In this document: piece by piece, positions 22,714 to 31,352 of the stretch
Position numbering within the stretch: position 1 is the stretch's first letter
Layout of the letters: each line of letters opens with the position of its first letter
NCBI RefSeq assembly: GCF_036867195.1
Contig: NZ_JBAJII010000001.1
Coordinates: forward strand, 992,001 to 1,056,000
DNA from: Arthrobacter sp. Soc17.1.1.1
GTDB taxonomy: Bacteria > Actinomycetota > Actinomycetes > Actinomycetales > Micrococcaceae
Direction of reading: 5' to 3'
Length of the DNA stretch: 64,000 bases
Program-made: the position numbers and the translations under genes
The notes under the pieces: generated by a model
What the model saw: the letters and a program-made list of their open reading frames with translations, nothing else
Told to the model about the DNA's origin: nothing
Databases searched by the model: none

Positions 22714-22803
22714 ATCGTCGCCGAAACAGCCCGCTGCCTGCGCTGCGACGTCGGACCCGTCGCGTAGCATCGCACGGAAGAAGCCACATCGAAGGGCAGA
22801 TGC

Positions 22804-24090
22804 ATGCGCATGAAGCAGGAGTCGGGCAATGACGCGGCGCGCCGCAGGGGCTGGAAGATCGCGGCCGTCGGCGCGGCTGCGGTCGTCGTCGTCGGAGGCG
22901 GCGTGGGGATCGCCACCGCGTCACCCTGGAACGATGCAGCGCCTCTGTCATCCCCGTCGTCCGCGCCGGCGCCCGCGGCGACCCAGGAGCCGAAGGCGGC
23001 CCCGGCGCCCGTGGCTCCCGGCACCCCGGCCGGCGAGTACACCGTGGGCCTGACCCCCACCGACAGGGCCTACGCCGTCAACCCGGCCACCGCGGCCGCC
23101 ATCACGGTCGAGGGCGCCACGCTCGACGCCGTCGAACTGGCCCCGCGCGCCGGCGGCACACCCGTGCCCGGCACGCTCTCGGAGGACGGCACCCGCTGGA
23201 CCGCCACGGAACGGCTCGCGTTCGACACCGAGTACACGTTCTCCTACACCGTCCTCGATTCCGCCGGCCGGCCCCAGCGGGAGACCGCCGGCTTCACGAC
23301 CGTCGAACCCGCGAACGAGGCCGACGCCTCGATGTTCCCGCGCAACGGGAGCACCGTGGGCACCGGGCAGCCCCTCGAGTTCACCTTCAGCGAGCCCGTC
23401 ACCAACCGGGACGCGGTGGAGAAGGCCATCACGGTGACGAGCACCAGCGGCCAGGCGGGTGCCTTCTACTGGCTGTCGGACACGAAGGTCCGGTACCGTC
23501 CCGAGACGTTCTGGGCCCCGAACAGCACCATCACCGTGGCCTCGAACCTCTTCGGCGTCGATTTCGGCAACGGCATGATCGGCAACGCCGACACCGCGAT
23601 GACCGTGAAGACGCACAACACGCGCCTCGCCGTCGTCGACAACATCACCAAGACGATGAACGTGTACCTGGACGGCAAGCTCGACAGGACGTTCCCCATC
23701 ACCCTCGGCACGGAGGAATGGCCGTCCACCGAGGGGTACATGGTGGTGATGGAGCACTACGAGACCACCGAGTTCAAGGCGGAGTCCATCGGGCTGGAGC
23801 CCGGCGACCCGGCCTACTACCCGCCCACCGTCGTGAACCACGCGAGCCGGCTGAGCAACGGCGGGGCGTTCGTCCACGAGGCGCTGCCGGCGGCGCAGGT
23901 GGCGCTGGGCAACATCAACGTCTCCCACGGCTGCATCGGGATGTCTCCCGAGGGCGCGGAGTACTTCTACAACACCTTCGGCCCGGGCGACGTGGTGCAG
24001 ATCCTCAACACCGGCTACGGCCCCATGTACGTCTGGGACGGCTTCGGCGACTGGAACGTGCCCTGGAGCGAATGGGTCGGCCAGCCCTAG
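22804..24090 (+). CDS. L,D-transpeptidase (YkuD domain) with Ig-like domains
   Basis: Makes 3-3 peptidoglycan cross-links or attaches proteins to the wall. 428 residues: a membrane anchor or signal (about 20-40: AAVGAAAVVVVGGGVGIATA), two Ig-like segments (about 75-260), then the YkuD domain with GGAFVHEALPAAQVALG and catalytic SHGCIGM (His375, Cys377). Architecture is like mycobacterial LdtMt2. A TAGCAT box at 22765-22770 may be its promoter. Convergent with the RDD gene; the two stop codons share bases in a CTAG. ATG at 22810 is an alternative start. Confidence 0.95.
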   Translation: MRMKQESGNDAARRRGWKIAAVGAAAVVVVGGGVGIATASPWNDAAPLSSPSSAPAPAATQEPKAAPAPVAPGTPAGEYTVGLTPTDRAYAVNPATAAAITVEGATLDAVELAPRAGGTPVPGTLSEDGTRWTATERLAFDTEYTFSYTVLDSAGRPQRETAGFTTVEPANEADASMFPRNGSTVGTGQPLEFTFSEPVTNRDAVEKAITVTSTSGQAGAFYWLSDTKVRYRPETFWAPNSTITVASNLFGVDFGNGMIGNADTAMTVKTHNTRLAVVDNITKTMNVYLDGKLDRTFPITLGTEEWPSTEGYMVVMEHYETTEFKAESIGLEPGDPAYYPPTVVNHASRLSNGGAFVHEALPAAQVALGNINVSHGCIGMSPEGAEYFYNTFGPGDVVQILNTGYGPMYVWDGFGDWNVPWSEWVGQP

Positions 24091-24929
24091 GGCTGCCTGG
24101 GAGCTTCGACGCCCGAGGGCTCCGTACGCCTGCCGAAGGGCAGCGTGTGGAGCCTTCTCGCTGTCGCCTCGGTGCGCTCGCGCTGCCGCATCATCGCCGT
24201 GTAGTCGCGTTCGCGCCGGGCTGCGATGACGGCGTGGAGGAACTCCTCGGGGTGCGTGGTGACCGGCGGCGGCGGAGAGACGTGGTCGCTCGCCTCGGCG
24301 GCCAGGTCCAGGGACAGTGCCTGCCGTGCCTGCGGGGTCAGCCGCGGCGCCTGGGCGAGGAACTGCGACATGCGCCGGGCGAGGGCGTCGGGCAGGCGGC
24401 CGAAGTCCGCCGTCGCGGCCCACTGCTGCAGTGACGGCGGCATGACGGCGAGCGCGCGCGGCCTGGCGACCACGCGCTCCCGCATCGCGTAGGTGCCCGC
24501 GAGCAGGTCGCCGAGGCGCTTGGACCGCTCGTTGAACAGGGACACGAGGAACGCCAGCGACCCGCCGAGCATGTAGATCTCGAAGACCGCGAGCATCCCG
24601 CGGATGAAGGCGTGGCGGAAGCGGATGGCGCCGCCGTCGTCGCGCACGATCCGCAGCCCCATGACGAAGCGGCCGAGCGACTTGCCCCGCGTGAGCGTCT
24701 CCACGGTCACCGGGACGACGACGAGGAGGAGGACCACCATCACGAGCAGGAGAGCCGTGGTGAGCGCCTGGTCGAGGACCCCGCCGAAGACCCTCCCGAC
24801 CACCAGCACGAGCAGCACCGCGACGATGACCTGCGCGGTGATGTCGATCAGGACGCTCAGCCCGCGGGCGGCGAATCCCGCCGGCTTGAGTTCGAGGACG
24901 ACGGCCTCGCCGGTGACGACTGAACTCAT
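24087..24929 (-). CDS. RDD family membrane protein
   Basis: 280 residues. The RDD domain occupies about 10-160: the Arg-Gly pair in GFAARGLSVLIDITAQ, several hydrophobic helices, GKSLGRFVMGLRIVRDDGG, and the Asp pair before LLAGTYAMRERVV. The C-terminal 110 residues are cytoplasmic and charged. Function is unknown; RDD proteins are often encoded beside SpoIIM-like and MoxR/DUF58 genes, and the SpoIIM gene here is divergent, 120 bp away. Confidence 0.9.
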   Translation of the reverse strand: MSSVVTGEAVVLELKPAGFAARGLSVLIDITAQVIVAVLLVLVVGRVFGGVLDQALTTALLLVMVVLLLVVVPVTVETLTRGKSLGRFVMGLRIVRDDGGAIRFRHAFIRGMLAVFEIYMLGGSLAFLVSLFNERSKRLGDLLAGTYAMRERVVARPRALAVMPPSLQQWAATADFGRLPDALARRMSQFLAQAPRLTPQARQALSLDLAAEASDHVSPPPPVTTHPEEFLHAVIAARRERDYTAMMRQRERTEATARRLHTLPFGRRTEPSGVEAPRQP

Positions 24930-25035
24930 GGGTTCCCCTGGATCGGCTGGATGCGACGGGGCCAGCCTATCGCCGGCACGGCCGTGAGCGCGGTCAGGGC
25001 CACCCCGTGCTTCCCGCGCCGGAACCGGCCGGAAC

Positions 25036-25041
25036 TATAGG
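25036..25041 (+). promoter_or_regulatory. Leaderless -10 box of the SpoIIM-like gene
   Basis: TATAGG eight bases before the ATG at 25050, in the context CTATAGGGTGGGCCC. Confidence 0.5.
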
Positions 25042-25049
25042 GTGGGCCC

Positions 25050-26042
25050 ATGGACGTGGACGCATTCATCGCCGTGCACCGCAGCGACTGGCAACGACTG
25101 GACGAGCTCGTCGGCCGGCGCAGGCTCCGCGGCGAGGAGGCGGACGAACTGCTGGTGCTCTATCAGCGCGTGTCCACCCACCTGTCCATCATCCGCTCCG
25201 TCGACCCCGAGAGTGCCCTCTCCGGCTCGCTGTCCACGCGCCTGTCCCGTGCTCGCACCCGCTTCACGGGGGCACGGTCCCACTTCATGGAGGACGTGGC
25301 GCAGTTCTTCGTGGCGTCACTGCCCGCCGCCTTCTACCGCATCCGGTGGCTCACGGTCGTGGTCGGCGCGGCGTTCGTGGTGGTCGCCGCGCTCTACGCG
25401 GTCTGGGTGGCCGCGACGCCCGGAGTCATTGGGGCCCTCGGCTCGGACGAGGCGCTGCGCCAGTACGTGGAGGAGGACTTCACCGACTACTACTCCGAGA
25501 ACCCCGCTGCGTCCTTCGCGGGGCTGGTGTGGACCAACAACGCCTGGATCGCGCTGCAGGCCGTCGCCTTCGGGGTCACCGGCATCTGGCCCGCCTTCAT
25601 CCTGTACCAGAATGCGCAGGGCGTCGGCATGGCTGCGGGCACGATGGCGGCCTACGACCGGCTCGACGTGTTCTTCCTCTACATCCTCCCGCACGGCTTC
25701 ATGGAGCTCACCGCGATCTTCGTCGCCACGGCCGCCGGGCTGCGCATCTTCTGGGCCTGGGCGGCGCCGGGGCGCAGGCTGCGGTCAGTGGCCCTCGCGG
25801 AGGAGGGGCGGTCGCTGATCACGGTGGCGCTCGGCCTGGTGCTGGTGCTGTTCGTCTCCGGGCTCGTGGAGGGCTTCGTCACGCCGAGCGGACTGCCGCC
25901 GTGGCTCCGCCTGACCATCGGCGTCCTGGTGCTGGCGGCCTACTGGACCTACACCCTCGTCCTCGGACGGCGGGCGTTCGCGGCCGGGAACCGCGGGGAC
26001 CTCGGCGCCGTCGACCGCGGCGAGGCCGTCATCACCGCCTGA
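25050..26042 (+). CDS. Stage II sporulation protein M (SpoIIM/DUF95) family membrane protein
   Basis: 330 residues. A cytoplasmic N-terminus (FIAVHRSDWQRLDELVGR) is followed by about six transmembrane helices. The conserved SpoIIM parts are NNAWIALQAVAFGVTGIWPAFILYQ (split by natural variation) and ILPHGFMELTAIFVATAAGL. In non-sporulating actinobacteria these proteins have no known function; they travel with RDD and MoxR-DUF58 genes, as here. Confidence 0.9.
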   Translation: MDVDAFIAVHRSDWQRLDELVGRRRLRGEEADELLVLYQRVSTHLSIIRSVDPESALSGSLSTRLSRARTRFTGARSHFMEDVAQFFVASLPAAFYRIRWLTVVVGAAFVVVAALYAVWVAATPGVIGALGSDEALRQYVEEDFTDYYSENPAASFAGLVWTNNAWIALQAVAFGVTGIWPAFILYQNAQGVGMAAGTMAAYDRLDVFFLYILPHGFMELTAIFVATAAGLRIFWAWAAPGRRLRSVALAEEGRSLITVALGLVLVLFVSGLVEGFVTPSGLPPWLRLTIGVLVLAAYWTYTLVLGRRAFAAGNRGDLGAVDRGEAVITA

Positions 26043-26163
26043 GCGCCGGCGACGGCCGCCGGCTCACTGCGGCGCGGGGAGTCTCCCGTCGGCTCGCACG
26101 AATGCCCGGTAGTGTCGATGGACGTCGGACGTAGCGCCGGCGGGCACCGATCGAGGAGACGCA

Positions 26164-27696
26164 GTGGCACAGATGGACAGCACCCGTTCGACCGATCCCG
26201 GCGCACGGGACCCGGAGCAGGGCGCGTCGGCCGCACCGGCCGACCAGGCCGGCAGTGCGGCCCCGGACGACCAGGCCGCGCGCGGCATCGCCCAGCGCCA
26301 CGACCTGCCACGGCGGAAGGCCGGCATGATGCCCGATCTGTCGGGCATCGCGGACGACGACGCCGTGGAGACCCGCCGCTCCACCGCCAATGCGCATCCC
26401 GCCGGGTCGCCCGCGGACCCGGTCGAGGACGACGCGCCCGGTGAGGCTGCGGCGGAGCACGCCACCCCTGCCGAGGACGGCGGGACCGCGACGCGCATGA
26501 TGCCCGTCGTCGCCGGCTCCACAGCGGCGACGGCGTCAGATGCCGCGGACAGCGACGACCGCGCCGACGGCTACGACCGCACGGACAGCGTCGACCGCAC
26601 GGACAGCGTCGACCGCACGGACAGCGTCGACCGCACGGACAGCGTCGACCGCACGGATGGCTACGACCGCGAGGACGGCGACGACCAAGAGGACGGCGAC
26701 GACCACGAGGACGTAGTCGACCACACGGACCGCGTCGACAGTCACGACCCCACGGACCAGGGGCGGTCCGCGGCGAGCCCGGACACCGATGAGGTCGCCG
26801 GCGACCCGGCGCCGGCGCCCGCCGCCGTGGCCGCTGCCGGCGTCGGCAGCCACGCGTCCTCCGGCTCCGGATCGCGGGAACCGTCCACCGACACGGCGGC
26901 GCTCTCGATCCGGCCCCCGGACAAGGAGGCCGCGCGGCGTGCGGCCGTCCGCGATCAGGCCGTGGCCGCCAAGCCCGTCCTCGCGCGCTTCCTCCAGGTC
27001 GTCGTCGCGCTGTTCTTCCCCGTCGTCGTGGTCGCAGCGGCCGTCCGGGCGGTGGCCACGTCGTCGTTCCTCTGGCTGGAGTACCACCGGCCCGGCTTCC
27101 CCGCCGACCAGTACGGTTTCTCGCTGGACGACCGCATGACCTACGGGTCCTACGCGCTCGACTACGTGGTGAACCTCGCGCCCCCGCGGTACCTGGGTGG
27201 GCTGGTGACGCCGGAGGGCGAGCCGCTGTTCCTCGAGTCGGAGGTCGGGCACATGGCGGACGTGAAGGGCGTGTTGGGCCTGTCCTTCTTCATCGCCCTG
27301 GTGCTCCTCGTGCTGTCGGTGCTCGCCTGCGTCTACCTCGCGCGGCGCTACAAGGGCGGCATCCGGCGGGCGCTGTTCGCGGGAGCGGTCCTGACCCTCG
27401 TGGGCATCGCCGCCCTGACGGTGCTCGCCGTGCTGGCCTGGCAGACCTTCTTCACGCAGGTCCATGCCCTCTTCTTCGCGGACGGGACCTGGACGTTCCG
27501 GGTGGACGACACACTGATCCGGCTGTTCCCCGAGCAGTTCTGGACCGACTCGGCCATCACCGTCGCGGTGCTGGTCCTCGGCGCGACGCTCCTCACGCTG
27601 ATCCTCACGTGGCCCACGAAGGCCCGCCGGGAGCGTTCGATGCTGGCCCAGGACGCAGCGCAGGCCCGCTACCGTGAGGCGCTGGACGCCTCGTGA
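26164..27696 (+). CDS. TIGR01906 (DUF1461) family membrane protein with long acidic repeat N-terminus
   Basis: 510 residues from GTG at 26164 (GAGGAG five bases upstream). The first 270 residues are disordered, rich in Asp, Ala and Pro, with a hexapeptide array DRTDSV (about residues 132-197). The membrane domain (about 280-500) has four or five helices with the TIGR01906 features SSFLWLEYHRPGF, LDYVVNLAPP, ESEVGHMADVKGVLG and a C-terminal pair of helices. Function unknown. The repeat part is likely variable between strains. Confidence 0.87.
   Translation: MAQMDSTRSTDPGARDPEQGASAAPADQAGSAAPDDQAARGIAQRHDLPRRKAGMMPDLSGIADDDAVETRRSTANAHPAGSPADPVEDDAPGEAAAEHATPAEDGGTATRMMPVVAGSTAATASDAADSDDRADGYDRTDSVDRTDSVDRTDSVDRTDSVDRTDGYDREDGDDQEDGDDHEDVVDHTDRVDSHDPTDQGRSAASPDTDEVAGDPAPAPAAVAAAGVGSHASSGSGSREPSTDTAALSIRPPDKEAARRAAVRDQAVAAKPVLARFLQVVVALFFPVVVVAAAVRAVATSSFLWLEYHRPGFPADQYGFSLDDRMTYGSYALDYVVNLAPPRYLGGLVTPEGEPLFLESEVGHMADVKGVLGLSFFIALVLLVLSVLACVYLARRYKGGIRRALFAGAVLTLVGIAALTVLAVLAWQTFFTQVHALFFADGTWTFRVDDTLIRLFPEQFWTDSAITVAVLVLGATLLTLILTWPTKARRERSMLAQDAAQARYREALDAS
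26557..26754 (+). repeat. 18-bp in-frame minisatellite
   Basis: Eleven contiguous 18-base units. Four at 26575-26646 are identical (GACCGCACGGACAGCGTC); flanking units are degenerate. Each unit encodes six residues of the type D-R-T-D-S-V. Confidence 0.9.
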
Positions 27697-27701
27697 CCCC
27701 G

Positions 27702-27720
27702 CCCGGGCCGGGTGCCCGGG
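27702..27720. terminator. Short GC hairpin between convergent genes
   Basis: CCCGGGC and GCCCGGG around CGGGT, in the 25-bp gap between the TIGR01906 gene and the acyl-CoA ligase gene. Confidence 0.45.
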
Positions 27721-27721
27721 T

Positions 27722-29581
27722 CTAGCGCGCCGCTCCGTACAGCTCCGTTAGTGCGTCCGCATGGTCGGCGACGACGGCGGCGCGCTTCAGCTTCAGCGTG
27801 GGGGTCAGGTGCCCGGACTCCACGGTGAACTCGACATCCAGCACCGTGAAGCGCCGGATCTGCTCGGCCCGCGAGACGGTCGCGTTCGCGGCGTCGACGG
27901 CGGTCTGCAAGTCCGCCAGGACCTCGGGGTCGCGGGCGGCGTCGGCGGAGGCCAGCCCCTGCTTCCCGTGAGCCGCGGCCCACGGCTCCAGCGCCTCCCG
28001 GTCCAGGCTGATGAGCGCGCCAATGAACGGCCTGCCCTCGCCGACCACGACGGCCTGCGCCACGAGCGGGTGCTCCCGGAGCTTCTCCTCGAGCGGACCC
28101 GGCGCCACGTTCTTGCCGCCGGCCGTCACGAGCAGATCCTTCTTGCGGCCCGTGATGGTCAGGAAGCCGTCCTCGTCGAGGGACCCGAGATCGCCCGTGC
28201 GGAAGTACCCGTCGTCGGTGAAGGCCGCGGCGGTCGCCTCGTCGTTGCGGTGGTACCCGGCGAAGATGGCCGCCCCCTTCACCTGCACCTCGCCGTCGTC
28301 GTCGAGCCGGACGCTCATGCCCGGCATGGGGATGCCCACGGACCCCACGCGCGTGAGCGGCACGGTGTTCACGGTGCAGGGTGCGGTGCTCTCGGTCAGC
28401 CCGTAGCCCTCCTGCACCAGGATGCCCGCGCCCCGGAAGAAGTGCGCGAGGTGTTCGCTGAGCGGGCTGGCGCCGGACACGGTGTAGGTCACCTCACCGC
28501 CGAAGACGCCGCGCAGCCGGGGGTAGACGAGGCGGTCGAACAGGGCATGGGATGCACGCAGCACGGGGGAGGGGCCGCGGCCGCCGCGCCCACGGGCGTC
28601 CACGGCCCGGGAGTAGGCGACGGCGGTCCGCTCGGCCGCCGCGAACAGGCGTCCCTTGCCCGCCTCTGCGGCCCTCTGCCCGGCCGACGCGTGGATCTTC
28701 TCGAAGATGCGCGGGACGGCGAGGAGGAACGTGGGCCGGAACGTCGTCAGGTCCTCGAGCAGCTGCGCCGCGGACCCGGAGTGGGCGAGCTTGATGCCGC
28801 CGGTGAAGCAGACCACCTGCACGGCCCGCGCCAGCACGTGCGCGAGGGGGAGGAACATGAGCGTGCGCGCGTTCTCCTGCTTCAGGAACTCGGGCAGGAA
28901 CTCCAGGGTGTTCACGGCGAAGAGCGCGAAGTTGCCGTGGGTGATGACGCAGCCCTTCGGCCGGCCCGTGGTGCCCGAGGTGTAGACGATGGACGCCGGG
29001 TCGGCGAGCCCGCGCGAGCTCCGGGCGGCATCGAGTGCCGCGTCGGTCACCCCGGTGCCACCCCCGATGAGGGTGGGGAGCGTCGTCGCCGCAGCGGGGG
29101 TCCCGGGTGTGCTGTCGGCTCCACCGGCCAGGTACACGACGGTGGTCGTGTCCGCGCGCTTGGACCGAGCGGCGGCGTCGAGCACGATCCCGGCCTTCCC
29201 CTCGTCCTCCACGAACACGACGGCGGGCCGGGCGTCCTCGAGGATCCACGCCACCTGGTGGGCGGAGGAGGTCTCGTAGATGGGCACGGTCACCGCGCCG
29301 GCGAACCAGATCGCGACGTCGGCGAGCGTCCACTCGTACCGCGTCCTCGACATGACCGCGACACTGTCGCCGGGCCGCACGCCGAGCGCCATCAGGCCCT
29401 TGGCCACGCCGCGCACCTGCTGCAGGAACTCCGCCGCCGAGACGTCCCGCCACCGGCCCTCGGACCGCAGCGCGTACAGGGCGTGCCCGGGGTCGGCGTC
29501 GTGGGTCCGCAGGAGGAGGTCCGTGGTGTTGTCGGTCGCCGGGAGGTCGACCAGGAGTTCCGTGATGGCTTCGCGCACCAT
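27722..29581 (-). CDS. Long-chain fatty-acid-CoA ligase (FadD15-like)
   Basis: ATP-dependent activation of fatty acids to acyl-CoA. 619 residues. AMP-binding motifs are IVYTSGTTGRPKGCVITHGN (P-loop), EGYGLTEST, RTGDLG, and GRKKDLLVTAGGKNVAP with the C-terminal catalytic lysine region. The N-terminus has WRDVSAAEFLQQVRGVAKGL, typical of the long-chain group. The gene is 34 bp downstream of the PMT gene and may share its transcript. Confidence 0.95.
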   Translation of the reverse strand: MVREAITELLVDLPATDNTTDLLLRTHDADPGHALYALRSEGRWRDVSAAEFLQQVRGVAKGLMALGVRPGDSVAVMSRTRYEWTLADVAIWFAGAVTVPIYETSSAHQVAWILEDARPAVVFVEDEGKAGIVLDAAARSKRADTTTVVYLAGGADSTPGTPAAATTLPTLIGGGTGVTDAALDAARSSRGLADPASIVYTSGTTGRPKGCVITHGNFALFAVNTLEFLPEFLKQENARTLMFLPLAHVLARAVQVVCFTGGIKLAHSGSAAQLLEDLTTFRPTFLLAVPRIFEKIHASAGQRAAEAGKGRLFAAAERTAVAYSRAVDARGRGGRGPSPVLRASHALFDRLVYPRLRGVFGGEVTYTVSGASPLSEHLAHFFRGAGILVQEGYGLTESTAPCTVNTVPLTRVGSVGIPMPGMSVRLDDDGEVQVKGAAIFAGYHRNDEATAAAFTDDGYFRTGDLGSLDEDGFLTITGRKKDLLVTAGGKNVAPGPLEEKLREHPLVAQAVVVGEGRPFIGALISLDREALEPWAAAHGKQGLASADAARDPEVLADLQTAVDAANATVSRAEQIRRFTVLDVEFTVESGHLTPTLKLKRAAVVADHADALTELYGAAR

Positions 29582-29615
29582 TGCTCGCTTTCGTTCCGGT
29601 GGGTGGGGCCGCGCC

Positions 29616-31241
29616 CTAGATCCAGCTCCGCAGCCACATGCGCATGCGCCACTGGTCGTACGGGATGACCTCGGCCGTCCAGATGGGCAGGAAGTAGGCG
29701 GACAGCGCGACGGCGGCCGCCAGGAAGACCCCCACCAGCACGATACCCCGCCGACGGCGGGCGCCGTCCGCGTCCGGTCCGCCGAGCAGGAGTCCCAGGC
29801 AGTACACGAGGGCCAGTACGAGGAACGGTTCGAAGGACACGGCGTAGAAGTAGAAGGTGGTGCGCTCCGGGTAGAGGAACCACGGCAGGTAGCCCGCGGC
29901 GACGCCGGTCAGGATCGCTGCGGCACGCCAATCGCGGCGGCCCAGCCAGCAGAAGAGCAGCACGAGCAGCGACAGCGCCGCACCCCACCAGATGAGCGGG
30001 TTCCCGAGCACCGTCACGGCCTGGGAGCAGGCGTCGGCACCGCAGCCCGAGGGCTTCTCGTAGAAGAACGACGTCGGCCGCCCCATGACCAGCCACGTCC
30101 AGGCGCTGGCCTCGTAGGGGTGGTCCGTGCCGAGCCCCTGGTGGAAGGAGAAGGCACTCCGGTGGTACTCGGCCAGCGAGCGAAGCCCGTCCGGGAGCCA
30201 GCCCCACTGCTCCGACGGGTTGCGCTCCGCCCAGGTGCGGTCGTACGCGTCCCTGGAGAGGAACCAGCCCGTCCAGGTGGCGAGGTAGGTCAGCAGGGCC
30301 ACGGGGACGATGCAGGCGAAGGCGAGAGGACCGTCCTTCAGCACCCCGGCACGGAACCAGTGGTGCACCCCCGCGATGCGGCGTGAGCTCAGGTCCCAGG
30401 CGACCGTGAGCAGGCCGAACGCGGCGATGAACGGGAGGGCCGACCACTTGGTCCCGAGGGCGAGGCCGAGGCAGAGCCCGGCCACCAGTCGCCAGGCACG
30501 GAACCCGAGGAAGGGCCCGTAGGCCAGCCGGGCCGGCGGGGGGATGCCGTCGTCGCCCGCCGTCGCGGAGAGCCGTGCCGCCAGCCGGCGCCTGCCGTCG
30601 TCGCGGTCCAGGAGCAGGGCCGCGAAGGCCGCCAGCAGCCAGAAGCTGAGGAAGATGTCCAGCAGCGACGTCCGAGACTCCACGAGGTGGTGCCCGTCGA
30701 CGGCGAGCAGCAGCCCCGCGGCGGCGCCGAGCAGGGCGGACCCGAACATGCGCTGGGCCACGAGCGCCAGCAGGAGGACCGAGAGCGTGCCGATCGCCGC
30801 CGCCGAGAAGCGCCAGCCGAAGGCGTTGTCGGAGCCGAACAGCAGCATGCCGGCGGCGATCATCCACTTGCCGAGCGGCGGATGCACCACGTAGTCGGGG
30901 GAGTCGAGGAGCACGCCGGGGTTGCCCGCGTTGAAGGAGTCGTTGGCGTCCTCCGGCCATTCGCGCTCGTAGCCCGACTGCAGCATCGAGTAGGCGTCCT
31001 TGACGTAGTACGTCTCGTCGAACACGAGCGACCCGGGTTCGTCGAGCCGCACGAAGCGCAGGATCCCCGCGAGCACCGCCATGGCGAGCGGCAGGATCCA
31101 GCGGAGCGCTCCGCCGGGCCCCGCGGCGCCGAGGAGACGGGCGGTGAGGTCGGCGCGCGTGTAGGCGCGCAGCGGAGCGACGATCCAGGAGCCGCCCGGC
31201 GGGGGACTGTCCGGTCGGGGCTGGACGGCGGTGTGGCTCAC
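29616..31241 (-). CDS. PMT-family protein O-mannosyltransferase (phospholipid carrier-dependent)
   Basis: Transfers mannose from polyprenyl-phosphate-mannose to secreted proteins. 541 residues, about eleven hydrophobic helices. The first extracytoplasmic loop carries the catalytic acidic pair in LVFDETYYVKDAYSM, followed by VVHPPLGKWMIAAGM, and EASAWTWLVMGRPTSFFYE in a later loop. Divergent from rsmI, the same order as mycobacterial Rv1002c-Rv1003. GTG start at 31241 with a TAGCAT box six bases upstream. Together with manA it suggests protein mannosylation in this organism. Confidence 0.94.
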   Translation of the reverse strand: MSHTAVQPRPDSPPPGGSWIVAPLRAYTRADLTARLLGAAGPGGALRWILPLAMAVLAGILRFVRLDEPGSLVFDETYYVKDAYSMLQSGYEREWPEDANDSFNAGNPGVLLDSPDYVVHPPLGKWMIAAGMLLFGSDNAFGWRFSAAAIGTLSVLLLALVAQRMFGSALLGAAAGLLLAVDGHHLVESRTSLLDIFLSFWLLAAFAALLLDRDDGRRRLAARLSATAGDDGIPPPARLAYGPFLGFRAWRLVAGLCLGLALGTKWSALPFIAAFGLLTVAWDLSSRRIAGVHHWFRAGVLKDGPLAFACIVPVALLTYLATWTGWFLSRDAYDRTWAERNPSEQWGWLPDGLRSLAEYHRSAFSFHQGLGTDHPYEASAWTWLVMGRPTSFFYEKPSGCGADACSQAVTVLGNPLIWWGAALSLLVLLFCWLGRRDWRAAAILTGVAAGYLPWFLYPERTTFYFYAVSFEPFLVLALVYCLGLLLGGPDADGARRRRGIVLVGVFLAAAVALSAYFLPIWTAEVIPYDQWRMRMWLRSWI

Positions 31242-31247
31242 CCTGTC

Positions 31248-31253
31248 ATGCTA
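31248..31253 (-). promoter_or_regulatory. Leaderless -10 box of the PMT gene
   Basis: TAGCAT on the reverse strand, six bases before the GTG at 31241. Confidence 0.55.
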
Positions 31254-31340
31254 CCGGCGGACCCTGCGCCCGCCCCGCACGCCGGGACGGGTGGCCGCCG
31301 CCGCGGCCCACAGGCCCCTAAGGGTGGTGGCCGGGGCGGC

Positions 31341-31346
31341 TAGGCT
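31341..31346 (+). promoter_or_regulatory. Leaderless -10 box of rsmI
   Basis: TAGGCT six bases before the GTG at 31353. The divergent PMT gene has the same arrangement, 87 bp away on the other strand. Confidence 0.55.
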
Positions 31347-31352
31347 GGTCCG

